Shown: positions 8,701 through 16,609, counted from the first letter of the stretch. The stretch: 19,187 nt of DNA from Anaerolineales bacterium (GCA_030673085.1 DAOVFE010000006.1:1-19187); one strand, 5' to 3'. Notes: generated by a model not told the origin, from the sequence alone. A program made the numbers and translations.

Positions 8701-10863
8701 GAAACTTGTCTTAGAGTTGGAGAAAACGATACTGTCAAACAACTATTTTCGAAAGCAATTACACTCGCCCCCAAAGACCCAGCTATTTACTACCGGGCGT
8801 CCAAGGCTGCATTGAGTAGTGGATTACTCGCCGAGGCCAAAGAACAGCTTGAACAGGCCATCCGCCTGGATCCCGACTGTCTCGAGTATCAAGTGACCAT
8901 GGGCAAGTGTCTACTGCTTCAGCATAAACCGCTGGAAGCTCGCCGCATACTAGAAAAAGCCCTGCCATCCGCCCCATCAACTGCCCAGGCACAGGCGCTC
9001 GTTTCAATTGCAGCGCTTGAGACTGGCGATCTTAAAACCGCCGATACGGCCTTTCGCAAGGCAAAAGCTATGCCCCTCGCCACCATCGAAGATAGAGTCT
9101 GGTTCTCACGAGCCGCCAGGCATCTAGGCCTTTGGGATCAAAGCTCACAAGCCTTGCTATTAGATGCAAATGACACGACATTAAACTTGGAACTGATTCG
9201 GACATGGATCGATCTTTCTGAAGTAGATGATATTTACCGGGATTTGATTCAAGCCTCATGTCATGCACCCGACCGAAGCTGGATTGATAGCTTTTCATCT
9301 GAAGATCTGAAGAGTAGGCTCGAACCGAGCTCCTCTATTGCAGCAAATCCAGAGCAAATCGATCGGATTAGCATGCAGCTTGATCTTACATTTATGGAAT
9401 CGGATACCCCTGCCCTAGCCAAGATTGAAGAAGCAATGCAGAACTCATCCGATAGTCGAGTCCTGACAAGCCTTGCCCTTGCCCACCTTCGGCTAAACCA
9501 CCCGGAGAAAGCAATGGCCGCATTACGGCAAGTCCATCATAATCATCAACTCAATCCACGTCAGAACCTTCTCCTTGGATTGGCGTTATCAAAGATCGGC
9601 CAATACAAACTCGCACGCCGGACCTACGCGACTGCCGCGGAGAATCCGATACTTGGTCCGCTTGCAGATTATCAAACCGGGCTATCCTGGCTTGCGGAAA
9701 ACGACCTTGAAAATGCCACCGCCTGCATATCACATGCAGTTGCCAGTTGGCCGGATGAACCTGCCTGGCAATTCCAGCTTGGAACTATTTACCTGAACCA
9801 AGGCGAAACAGATGCCGCACTCCCGCATCTTCAGCAGGCCAGCGATCTGGATCCCGAGAATGGGCAGTATCTGCTGGAACTGGCGCGAACGCTAGTAGAA
9901 GCCGGCCAATTCTCGGATGCTGCACTCATATATGAACGTGCCATCCGGATCGTTCCTCATCAAGCCTGTGTATGGGCCGAAGCAGGAGATCTTGCACTAA
10001 CGCTTGGCGATGCTGTACAAGCTAGCACCCGACTTGAGCGAGCTTGCAGCCTTGATCCATCTAATATGGGATGTCTACTCGGCTCAGCAAAGGCTGCATT
10101 GATCATGAATCGGCCAAATCTAGCTTTGGAACGGGTTAAAGCTGCTCTGAGACTCAATCCAAAGAACTCGGATGCTTTACTGGCCCTTGGTGAAATCTAC
10201 GCTAGGCAAGGAAAGAAGGAACAGGCAATAGAAGCCTATGATCAGGCTTTAATCCAAGCGCCCGATTCCCTAGCGATCCTAGCCTCTCGCAGCCGCCTGC
10301 TAATCTCCGCCGGAAAGGCAAAGCAAGCCATTGCGGAGATCCGCAACCGATTAGAAACCCTTCCGGATAGCGACGATCTCTGGATTATTCTGGCAGAGGC
10401 ATCTGAAGCAGCCGGCGATCTTGAAGCCGGGATGCATGCCGCTAATGAAGCTTCGCAGCTTGCTCCGCGCAATATCACCTACAAGATTGCTCTCGGGCGA
10501 ATCTGCCAGAAGCTCGGACAATTGGATCGAGCCCTGGATGAACTCACACAAGCCCAATCGCTGGCACCCACTGATATTCGCATACCACTCGCAATCGGTA
10601 GCCTGTATGAGGATCGGCAAGAGCCTGCTAAGGCGCTTGAGACCTATCAGCGAGCGATTTCCCTCCAGCCGGAAAATCCTGATGCGCACTTCCGAGCCGG
10701 CCTCATCCTTAAACAGCTCAAAGCCTATTCAAAGGCCGCTCAAATGCTGAAGCGTGTAGTTGCGCTCAGACCGAAAGATTCCAATGCCCTGCATCAGCTT
10801 GCAGCCGTCCAGGCTTTAGAGCTGGTGCATGGAGAAAAATTTCAAATGGCGGTGCCACAATGA
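5722..10863 (+). CDS. Giant tetratricopeptide-repeat protein (1713 residues)
   Basis: Residues from about 230 to about 1700 are almost continuous TPR-like helix pairs. Examples are a GDAVQASTRLERACSLDPSN-type unit near 1430 and many repeats with the pattern of small residues at 8, 20 and 27 and Pro at 32. At 34 residues each there is room for about 40 repeats (not counted one by one). The first ~220 residues are helical but do not show clear TPRs and may be a separate binding domain. No signal peptide or membrane helix is seen, so it is a cytosolic superhelical scaffold. GGAG lies just upstream of ATG 5722, and the stop overlaps the start of the next gene in an ATGA junction, which suggests coupled translation with the peptidase protein. 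Its partner is unknown; the adjoining peptidase is the obvious candidate. Confidence 0.93.
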   Translation: MAILADADVLTALSEHLSPGELTQTIDQLLRVPSTWNYLRRPGILTSLKPADRTLLSPAPLAFHSIGAKPDSLPQSIPQDLENQRAAIWKRTTQSAYYPDRLEDVALLAIGLIELAKQPGGFDQISSMIVQAPACWHDPLVCSWAYLQYRKEILANLISNGSYECVALICDSLIANGSIEQVASDLFKAAPDMIGKLLILIQPINEPALSKALADLLTQSSDPQIKFAGYTSVERIAAQGISQLAKGDLKQARGALNQSWNAAVRTTAIVADQLAEAARLEGDYVVEVEARRQAFHSHPTPQRRARIAASLLNLGRPDEALACLPSDCECTEECIAAGQAYLDLGDTDQSSECFLNAAERLKGTRKWRTYWLGWLAQGLTNIGQISLALAITEKLVDSSPSDPQGRIRLARILLRAGDNNAAINQAQLALALAPDSIDACRILARSLQHAGKPGLALLQWQSLAQSYPSALPDLAECALAANDLALAKETSLQLLENNPDQTDPRIILAKVYAADGMTDESRTELEKVTYDDPQNPQAWIALTNVWESAGDSQAAGSTLARASQILPDSAELHHARAQWLKRQGRMSEALDEAEKSIQLDSNHWDWFIDYSDLLRQLGHDGRALNMLRRAHNAQPRNWKAMVALASMYQEQGTSSNLMGLFKDMPVSAPAEAHLAAGRIMLQAAEIGQSPAERAVYHLKIANNLGCTDPDLHFWLGKGFELRKQLHESIQSYQTYLSNSKPNNSKYREIAALGLANAALQTNEVVLAITTMEEGRIEHPESPAILIHLSKAYLSSGLLDQALETAKLASKMDPTLNTATRQLCYAAAESGEQQIADDALDRLINLSPENPENWLTIADCQLKFDRPLKVRQAIAKALRLKRTSADLLKKAASILMVIGQHASAQHILHYAAYIHPENAEVLIALAEVSEKADDLESAQKTWRRYAQVAPEDPEGLSRAADALCQLNRPAAAQEILQRAIAIAPNDAQIYAQLAETCLRVGENDTVKQLFSKAITLAPKDPAIYYRASKAALSSGLLAEAKEQLEQAIRLDPDCLEYQVTMGKCLLLQHKPLEARRILEKALPSAPSTAQAQALVSIAALETGDLKTADTAFRKAKAMPLATIEDRVWFSRAARHLGLWDQSSQALLLDANDTTLNLELIRTWIDLSEVDDIYRDLIQASCHAPDRSWIDSFSSEDLKSRLEPSSSIAANPEQIDRISMQLDLTFMESDTPALAKIEEAMQNSSDSRVLTSLALAHLRLNHPEKAMAALRQVHHNHQLNPRQNLLLGLALSKIGQYKLARRTYATAAENPILGPLADYQTGLSWLAENDLENATACISHAVASWPDEPAWQFQLGTIYLNQGETDAALPHLQQASDLDPENGQYLLELARTLVEAGQFSDAALIYERAIRIVPHQACVWAEAGDLALTLGDAVQASTRLERACSLDPSNMGCLLGSAKAALIMNRPNLALERVKAALRLNPKNSDALLALGEIYARQGKKEQAIEAYDQALIQAPDSLAILASRSRLLISAGKAKQAIAEIRNRLETLPDSDDLWIILAEASEAAGDLEAGMHAANEASQLAPRNITYKIALGRICQKLGQLDRALDELTQAQSLAPTDIRIPLAIGSLYEDRQEPAKALETYQRAISLQPENPDAHFRAGLILKQLKAYSKAAQMLKRVVALRPKDSNALHQLAAVQALELVHGEKFQMAVPQ

Positions 10864-13550
10864 TCGATCGCAATACATGCATTCAACTAATCCATGCCGC
10901 TCGTATTGCAAATCGGGGCGATTTTGCCAGGGTAGTAGCTGCCGATTGGCTAGCTTCCTGGCCCGGTGATCTTAGGATTCAATTTCTTTTAGCCCAAGTC
11001 GAATTTGACCATCAGCTCTTTGAGCCAGCCACGGTTCGACTTATGACGATAATAAACGCTGATCCGGAGTACGTCGAAGCCTATACTCTGCTGGCCAAGA
11101 CGCTGGAGGGATCAAAGCACCCCTCTCGGGCACACGTTTTCGCAGCTGTAGCTCGCTCACTGCAAGGGCGCGCTCCCAAACAGGAGCAATCGCCCTCGTG
11201 GGGCATCTCTCTGCATCAAGCAATTATCGCCCTTCGAGCTCGAGATTATGCACTTGCAGAATCAGAGGCAAACACTGCCTTATCATACGATCCCAATTTA
11301 GCTTTACCCTCACTGATTGCGGTTCAAGCCATGCTTGGCTCTGGATCCCGCGACGCCGCGCTTGCACTCGCTCGCGAAGCCCACGACCGCTGGTCAGAAT
11401 GTATCGCTTTTAAGCTTCTATTGGCTGAAGATCTATTTGCATGCGGTCAAACATCGCGGGGAGTGGAATATGTCCACCAGGCAGTCGCCGAAGATCCCAT
11501 TGGGGAAGTCGCCGCCCGAATCCTGGGTGTCGATCACCCCTACCGTAATCTTTGGCCAGATAATATGCAATCCGATCTAAGCCGGCCCATCCCGGCAGAG
11601 GTAGCCATAGTCCTGGGCAAGAACCGCCTATCGGATAGCACCAGCTCTGCTAAAACTGTCCTCACTTCAAAAGCAAAACACAACGATTCGGCTTCTGGAA
11701 AACCAATTGCCGATAGTGAAGGTTTTGAACCCGAATCATCCGGGGCCGGATTTGTTAGATCATCCGATCCGACAGTACAAGAAATAGAAAAAGAGGATGA
11801 CTTCCCCACGCCTGAACCTTGGGAAGCATTCCGTGGCCCTGATTCGGGCGACAACGACGCAGATCTTGATCCTGCTATAGATACACTCATCGATGTCCAT
11901 GAAGAATTTGAGCGCCTTGCAGATCAGATCAATGCGCGACGGCCTAGCCGTAATGAAGATGGGCGCGTGCCTGTCTATATTGTCTTATCTAGCCGGACAC
12001 ATCTAATACAGGCTTTCGGCGCAGATCGCTTCTATCGACTGGATGATGCCATTATGTCACTGGTCGAGGCCAACCGCCTTCGCCTGGGATGGCAATCCTA
12101 TCACCTATATATCGACGATCCAAAGTCGCTCTCTACTTTTGGCCTTCTCCCCGCCGATCCCGCTAATGCCTGGCAAATCAAACTACGTCTTGCTGAGCTT
12201 GATCAATCGCTGGCCAGACGAGGAGAGATGATCGGCGCTGTGCTCATCATTGGTGGGCATCAGATTATTCCTTTTCACATGCTTCCCAATCCAACTGCAG
12301 ATGACGATGATGCCATCCCATCTGATAACCCCTATGCTACTACAGACGAGAACTACTTTGCTCCTGAGTGGCCTATCGGACGTTACCCTTCTGCCGATCT
12401 CGATCTATTAATCAAACTCCTACATAATGCGGCCGACGAAGGACATCTCAAACCTGACCAACCGGTTAAGCCACTTATGCGAATGTATCTCTGGATAATC
12501 GACCACTTTTTCCCATTCCTTCGAAAACGCCCCCGCTCACTCGGATACAGCGCTGATATCTGGCGTAAATCTTCAATGGTCGTTTATCGCACAATTGGTG
12601 ATCCGCGTTCACTCATTACCTCCCCACCCGTCGAAGCAGACGCATTTCCGCTTCCTGGAATACAGACTGCACGGCTTTCATACTTCAACCTGCATGGGCT
12701 CGAAGACGCTCCAGAGTGGTTTGGGCAAAGGGATCCGCTTTCTTCAGATAATGAAGCGGAGGAGTTTCCAGTTGCCTTACGTCCTCAAGACCTCCTCAAT
12801 AGCGGTCATTCACCCGACGTAGTATTTAGCGAAGCATGCTATGGCGCTAATGTCATTGGAAAATCTACCGACGATGCCTTGTGCCTTAAATTTCTTGCTG
12901 AAGGAAGCCAAGCTGTCATTGGTTCAACTAAGATCTCCTATGGCTCAGTCACTCCACCCATCATAGCTGCTGATCTCCTGGGAGCGCGCTTTTGGGAGAA
13001 TCTAAATTTAGGTCTTCCGGTTGGCGAAGCTCTCCGCCGGGCTAAATTATCAGTAGCTTCTGAAATGCATCGTCGCCAGGGCTTCCTCGATGGCGAAGAT
13101 CAAAAAACGATCATATCTTTCATCCTCTATGGCGATCCGCTCTCATGCTCTTTCCAGGGCATTAACCATTCACGATCAAAGACTGTGATCCGGAGTTTAA
13201 GCCGGCCAAAGCATATGAAGACCGCCTGTGCATTGAATGGTCCCGACCTAAACCAAGAGAATCTAAACCCCGATCTGCTCGTTAAAGTTAAAACGATCAT
13301 GTCTAGCTACCTGCCGGGTATGGCCGATGCTCAATGCCACATTCATGCTCAGCATTGCGGCTGCGATGGAATAAATCACACTTGCCCAACCCACCAGCTT
13401 GATATTAAGCCCACCTCGACGGAAATGAATGGAACATTGGTCGCTACATTCACAAAGAATATCGACGACGGCATGCGACAACATCGCCGCTATGCCCGGA
13501 TGACACTTGATAGTAATGGAAAAGTGCTGAAGTTTGCTGTCTCACGCTAG
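10860..13550 (+). CDS. TPR protein with a gingipain/CHAT-like caspase-fold cysteine peptidase domain
   Basis: An 896-residue protein. TPR-like helices fill about residues 1-220, then comes a polar acidic linker (about 250-345). A domain from about 368 to 770 resembles C25/CHAT peptidases of the caspase-hemoglobinase fold. Supporting blocks are IGGHQIIPF (464-472), SDNPYATTDENYFAPEWPIG (488-507), a His-Gly at 612-613 (NLHG) and Cys660 in FSEACYGA, followed by AVIGSTKISYGS and FILYGDP (754-760). His612 and Cys660 are the likely catalytic dyad. The end (about 805-896) is a separate small domain with a Cys/His-rich insert and resembles the 77-residue protein encoded at 16041. There is no secretion signal, unlike gingipains, so the substrate should be cytosolic. 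The start overlaps the preceding TPR gene by 4 nt. Whether it is an active peptidase is inferred from the dyad. Confidence 0.85.
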   Translation: MIDRNTCIQLIHAARIANRGDFARVVAADWLASWPGDLRIQFLLAQVEFDHQLFEPATVRLMTIINADPEYVEAYTLLAKTLEGSKHPSRAHVFAAVARSLQGRAPKQEQSPSWGISLHQAIIALRARDYALAESEANTALSYDPNLALPSLIAVQAMLGSGSRDAALALAREAHDRWSECIAFKLLLAEDLFACGQTSRGVEYVHQAVAEDPIGEVAARILGVDHPYRNLWPDNMQSDLSRPIPAEVAIVLGKNRLSDSTSSAKTVLTSKAKHNDSASGKPIADSEGFEPESSGAGFVRSSDPTVQEIEKEDDFPTPEPWEAFRGPDSGDNDADLDPAIDTLIDVHEEFERLADQINARRPSRNEDGRVPVYIVLSSRTHLIQAFGADRFYRLDDAIMSLVEANRLRLGWQSYHLYIDDPKSLSTFGLLPADPANAWQIKLRLAELDQSLARRGEMIGAVLIIGGHQIIPFHMLPNPTADDDDAIPSDNPYATTDENYFAPEWPIGRYPSADLDLLIKLLHNAADEGHLKPDQPVKPLMRMYLWIIDHFFPFLRKRPRSLGYSADIWRKSSMVVYRTIGDPRSLITSPPVEADAFPLPGIQTARLSYFNLHGLEDAPEWFGQRDPLSSDNEAEEFPVALRPQDLLNSGHSPDVVFSEACYGANVIGKSTDDALCLKFLAEGSQAVIGSTKISYGSVTPPIIAADLLGARFWENLNLGLPVGEALRRAKLSVASEMHRRQGFLDGEDQKTIISFILYGDPLSCSFQGINHSRSKTVIRSLSRPKHMKTACALNGPDLNQENLNPDLLVKVKTIMSSYLPGMADAQCHIHAQHCGCDGINHTCPTHQLDIKPTSTEMNGTLVATFTKNIDDGMRQHRRYARMTLDSNGKVLKFAVSR

Positions 13551-13558
13551 ATGTATTT

Positions 13559-13574
13559 CGGCACATATCTTGCA
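13559..13574 (+). promoter_or_regulatory. Sigma-54 (-24/-12) promoter of the ftsZ-containing operon
   Basis: CGGCACATATCTTGCA keeps GG and GC at 10-nt spacing with a perfect TTGCA; only the first base departs from TGGCAC. It begins 9 nt after the stop of the peptidase gene. Predicted initiation near 13585 lies just before an AGGAAGGA ribosome-binding site (13587-13594) and the ATG at 13606. Confidence 0.8.
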
Positions 13575-13605
13575 CTAAATGTATTCAGGAAGGATTAAGC
13601 ACTGT

Positions 13606-14910
13606 ATGGCAGCATTACATAGTCGTCTTGGTTACTATTATTATCCAGATGATCTGCACTATACGCAGGCAGAACTGGCCGACTGGCTCCCAGTCCTCAA
13701 ATCGCTTGGAGCCCGCTGGCTGACTCTTCATGCTTCCCCTGATCGAGCCATTCCTGAGCTTTTCCTTCGCGGACTTCTTGAAGCCGATATTGAACCAATT
13801 ATTCATATCCCCTGCGACGTCGGTTCAATTGATGCCGATCAGATTTCCCCACTTCTAGGCTGCTATGCCAGTTGGGGGATTCATTATGTCGTCATCTTTG
13901 ATCGCCCCAACTTGCGGAAAAAGTGGGACAGCAATGAATGGTGCCGTACCCAATTGGTTGAGCGGTTCGTCGATTACATCTTGCCGATTCTAGAAGCCCA
14001 GCAAAAGGTCGGCCTAAAGCCCATCTTTCCACCGCTTGAACCTGGTGGAGATTATTGGGATACTGCATTTCTACAGGCAGCCCTAAGTTCAATTATCCGC
14101 CGTGGACGGCAACCCCTCCTGCAAGATCTAATCGTTGGCATATATGCCTGGCCCTTTGATAAGCCATTAGATTGGGGCGCCGGCGGTCCAGATTGCTGGC
14201 CCGAAGCCCGCCCCTACCACACTCCTGAAGGATGTCAGGACCAGCGCGGATTGCATATTTTCGATTGGTACTCATCGGCAATAGACCAGGCCATTCACCA
14301 CCCACTACCTCTACTCGTTGTAGCTGGCGGCGCCCTGCCGGAAAACAGCGAAGCCGGATTAGGAATGGATAAGCATACTGAACGAAATATTAGCATCGCT
14401 AGGATGCTCGAAGACGAATCGATCCCTGGAAATGTGCTCAATTATTGCTTCTATTGCCTGTCATCTGTATCCAATGCCCCTGATCGAGATTGTTCCTGGT
14501 TCCGCACAATTGAGGATTATCGTCCTGTCGTTCAGGCAATGCGCAATTTCGTCCAGCTCCCTAATATGCAGCCTTATCCAAACCAGATGGATAAGCCTTT
14601 GCAGCATTATGTTCTCCTCCCTAAGGGAATGGACCCCGAAGCGATCAGCAATTGGACTGTTATTGGGGATTTCATTCAAGAAACTCGGCCCGTGATCGGT
14701 TTCTCGTCAGCCGAAGCCAAGCTTGCTGCGCGGGTTACACTGATTGGTAACCCACATGCATTTGCCGATTCGATCGAAGAAGAGCTTAATTTAGCTGGGT
14801 GTATTGTTTCCCACTTGGATGTTGATCCATCTATAAACTCGGATTTCGATAAATCATTAGCATTCGAAGGAGAATTAGAGAATCTCCCGGTAGGAGAAGC
14901 TCATGGCTGA
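13606..14910 (+). CDS. Cytosolic TIM-barrel hydrolase-like protein
   Basis: A 434-residue protein whose first ~330 residues read like a glycoside-hydrolase-type (beta/alpha)8 barrel. Alternating strand-helix elements carry LGARWLTLHASPD near 35, IEPIIHIPCDV near 65, HYVVIFDRPN near 92 and PLLVVAGGALPENS near 240. The last ~100 residues are a less defined alpha/beta part. I cannot assign a family number or catalytic acids. No signal peptide is present, so it does not act on extracellular polymers. ATG 13606 is preceded by AGGAAGGA (spacing 11). An ATG at 13579 would lie upstream of the predicted transcript start. Its last 8 nt overlap the ftsZ start, so the two are translationally coupled, an odd pairing that suggests a non-enzymatic or regulatory role is possible. 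Confidence 0.72.
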   Translation: MAALHSRLGYYYYPDDLHYTQAELADWLPVLKSLGARWLTLHASPDRAIPELFLRGLLEADIEPIIHIPCDVGSIDADQISPLLGCYASWGIHYVVIFDRPNLRKKWDSNEWCRTQLVERFVDYILPILEAQQKVGLKPIFPPLEPGGDYWDTAFLQAALSSIIRRGRQPLLQDLIVGIYAWPFDKPLDWGAGGPDCWPEARPYHTPEGCQDQRGLHIFDWYSSAIDQAIHHPLPLLVVAGGALPENSEAGLGMDKHTERNISIARMLEDESIPGNVLNYCFYCLSSVSNAPDRDCSWFRTIEDYRPVVQAMRNFVQLPNMQPYPNQMDKPLQHYVLLPKGMDPEAISNWTVIGDFIQETRPVIGFSSAEAKLAARVTLIGNPHAFADSIEEELNLAGCIVSHLDVDPSINSDFDKSLAFEGELENLPVGEAHG

Positions 14911-16051
14911 TAGCATCCCAACAGAGCGTAACCCGAAAACAAGTCTAACTCCCGTAAAGGGACAAATCGGTCAGGCTCGAATATCGGTACTTGGATTAGG
15001 CGGTGGTGGAACAAATGCCGTCAATCGCATGATTGAGCTAGGGCTGACCGGAATCGATTTTATCGCTGCTAATACTGATCATCAGGCGCTCGCGTCCAGC
15101 CTCGCTCCGATCTGCATCCAGCTTGGCCCAACAGTCACTCGCGGCCTTGGCGCAGGAGGCGATCCGCGTATGGGCGCTTCCGCAGCGATGGAAAGCAGCC
15201 GCGAAATAAAGGCTGCCTTGAAGGGCTCTGATATGGTTTTCATCACTGCGGGGATGGGAGGAGGGACAGGAACCGGTGCGGCGTCCGTCGCAGCTGAAAT
15301 CGCCCGTGAATCTGGCGCAGTGGTGATCGCTATTGTAACTATGCCTTTCTCCTTCGAGATGAACCGTCGCTCGCAAAATGCGCGTGAAGGGATTAAGCGA
15401 TTGCAGCCGTATACGCACACTCTAATTACGGTCCCAAATGATCGCCTACTTCAAGTACTTCCCCAGGATGTAAGTCTTGAGGTCGCCTTTCGAGTTGCAG
15501 ATGATGTGCTGCGGCAAGGCGTACAAGGTATCGCCGAGCTTATTACTCGCCCCGGTCTGATCAACGTCGACTTTGCTCATGTACGGAATTTGATGCTCAA
15601 AGGAGGCGGTGCATTTATGGCTATAGGGCTTGGCGAGGGTGCCGAGAAATCAACCGCGGCCATCCATCAAGCGTTGCATCACCCACGACTGGAAATTAAT
15701 AGTCTAGAAAATGCCTCGGGCATACTTGTGCATTTCACCGGCGGTGAAGATCTTACTCTCTCCGAAATTGGCGATTCTGTCGCAGTGTTGCGCAAATCCC
15801 TATCGCCGGAGGCGGATCTTATTCTTGGGGCTACAACCGATCCCCTAATGTCTAATCGAACACAGGTGATCTTGATTATTACCGGAATTGGCGCTCGCCC
15901 GGTTCGCGGGCTGCCCGCTAAGGCTATATTGCAAACCAACTTCACGACAAATCCAAATATCCCTGTCAATGTCAATGAAGATCTGGATCTCCCGACATTC
16001 CTGCGCCGTCGCGCCGCTCTCGGAGAAGTGAGGAGTTGGAATGGTGAATAA
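14903..16051 (+). CDS. ftsZ: FtsZ homologue with altered T7 catalytic loop
   Basis: A tubulin-like GTPase that polymerises into filaments at the membrane. Seen in order: glycine-rich T1 GLGGGGTNAVN (31-41), T3 GLGAGGDPRMG (81-91), T4 signature GGGTGTGA (119-126), T6 VPND (177-180), helix H7 DDVLRQGVQGIAELI (200-214), T7 NVDFAHV (221-227) and the C-terminal peptide LDLPTFLRRR (361-370). This last motif recruits FtsA/SepF/ZipA-type anchors in known FtsZs. The T7 loop normally reads NxDFADV; the second acidic residue (Asp212 in E. coli), which completes the GTPase site of the neighbouring subunit, is His226 here. The unstructured linker is very short and total length is 382 residues. GGAG lies 6 nt before ATG 14903. 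It could be the only FtsZ or a specialised second copy; the regulated promoter and T7 change favour a second copy. Confidence 0.92.
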   Translation: MADSIPTERNPKTSLTPVKGQIGQARISVLGLGGGGTNAVNRMIELGLTGIDFIAANTDHQALASSLAPICIQLGPTVTRGLGAGGDPRMGASAAMESSREIKAALKGSDMVFITAGMGGGTGTGAASVAAEIARESGAVVIAIVTMPFSFEMNRRSQNAREGIKRLQPYTHTLITVPNDRLLQVLPQDVSLEVAFRVADDVLRQGVQGIAELITRPGLINVDFAHVRNLMLKGGGAFMAIGLGEGAEKSTAAIHQALHHPRLEINSLENASGILVHFTGGEDLTLSEIGDSVAVLRKSLSPEADLILGATTDPLMSNRTQVILIITGIGARPVRGLPAKAILQTNFTTNPNIPVNVNEDLDLPTFLRRRAALGEVRSWNGE

Positions 16052-16274
16052 AGATTCAATCGTCAAGATTAACCGCAATATTGCAAATAAATTCCCTGAG
16101 ATGACTGGAAAACGTCCAATTGTCCGCCGTCAAACCAACCCAAATGGGGCCCATCAATATCTTCTGACCTATAAGGGCCACGCTAATCTTCCAGGCGGAC
16201 GTAAGCTTAACCGAATCGTTCGCGTCGTCGCTGATGAGCGGGGGCGGATTATTCGAATTAGCACATCAAAATAA
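16041..16274 (+). CDS. Small basic protein sharing a domain with the peptidase C-terminus
   Basis: A 77-residue basic protein with no named family that I recognise. It begins inside the last codons of ftsZ (11-nt overlap) with GAGGAG at 16030-16035, so its translation should be coupled to FtsZ. Its whole length can be laid over the last ~90 residues of the peptidase protein encoded at 10860. DSIVKINRNIANKFPEM (5-21) faces DLLVKVKTIMSSYLPGM (805-821), and its last ~35 residues (YLLTYKG to RGRIIRISTSK) face VATFTKN to NGKVLKFAVSR, both ending at the protein terminus. It lacks the Cys/His-rich insertion of the peptidase copy. The alignment is by eye. A plausible role is an interaction module or a competitor or regulator of the peptidase. 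Confidence 0.8.
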   Translation: MVNKDSIVKINRNIANKFPEMTGKRPIVRRQTNPNGAHQYLLTYKGHANLPGGRKLNRIVRVVADERGRIIRISTSK

Positions 16275-16285
16275 GTGAGCCAGAC

Positions 16286-16489
16286 ATGGAAAACCAATTC
16301 TACTATCGACCTGCAAACGAACTTCGAGTAATCTTTTGGCGTTCGGCCGGGTACCTAATTGAACAAGCTCTCCGCAGAAAAGAACTTATCCATCGCTGCA
16401 TTCGCTATACACCGGTTATCGCCTGGGGTGGCTTTGCCTTCATCCTTGGTTCGTTCGTTGGCGATGCTCTTCTAAAATTTCTATATTAA
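16286..16489 (+). CDS. Small C-terminally anchored membrane protein
   Basis: A 67-residue product with a charged, aromatic N-terminal half (arginines and FYYRPANELR near the start) and one hydrophobic segment at about 42-62 close to the C-terminus, giving a tail-anchored topology. No family is recognised. It starts 11 nt after the preceding stop, with a weak ribosome-binding site (GTGAG), and is the last gene of the ftsZ operon. It could tether an operon product to the membrane; this is inference from position and topology. Confidence 0.7.
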   Translation: MENQFYYRPANELRVIFWRSAGYLIEQALRRKELIHRCIRYTPVIAWGGFAFILGSFVGDALLKFLY

Positions 16490-16609
16490 CCCACCATTAG
16501 CGCGGCCTTGATAGGGTGTTGAAAGAAAGAAATTATTTGCAAGTGAAGAACCCCTATGTAGCGTGCTTAGCACACCGTCGCCTGCAGCGGTCTTCTTCTG
16601 GGCTGGCAG

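Noticed and set aside
5722..10863. Repetitive look of the TPR gene as DNA repeats or recent duplications
   Set aside because: The repeats are degenerate at protein level; I see no long identical DNA segments.
10860..13550. Craspase-like (type III-E CRISPR) TPR-CHAT
   Set aside because: No CRISPR array, Cas7-11 or other cas gene is in the window; only the general TPR plus caspase-fold design is shared.
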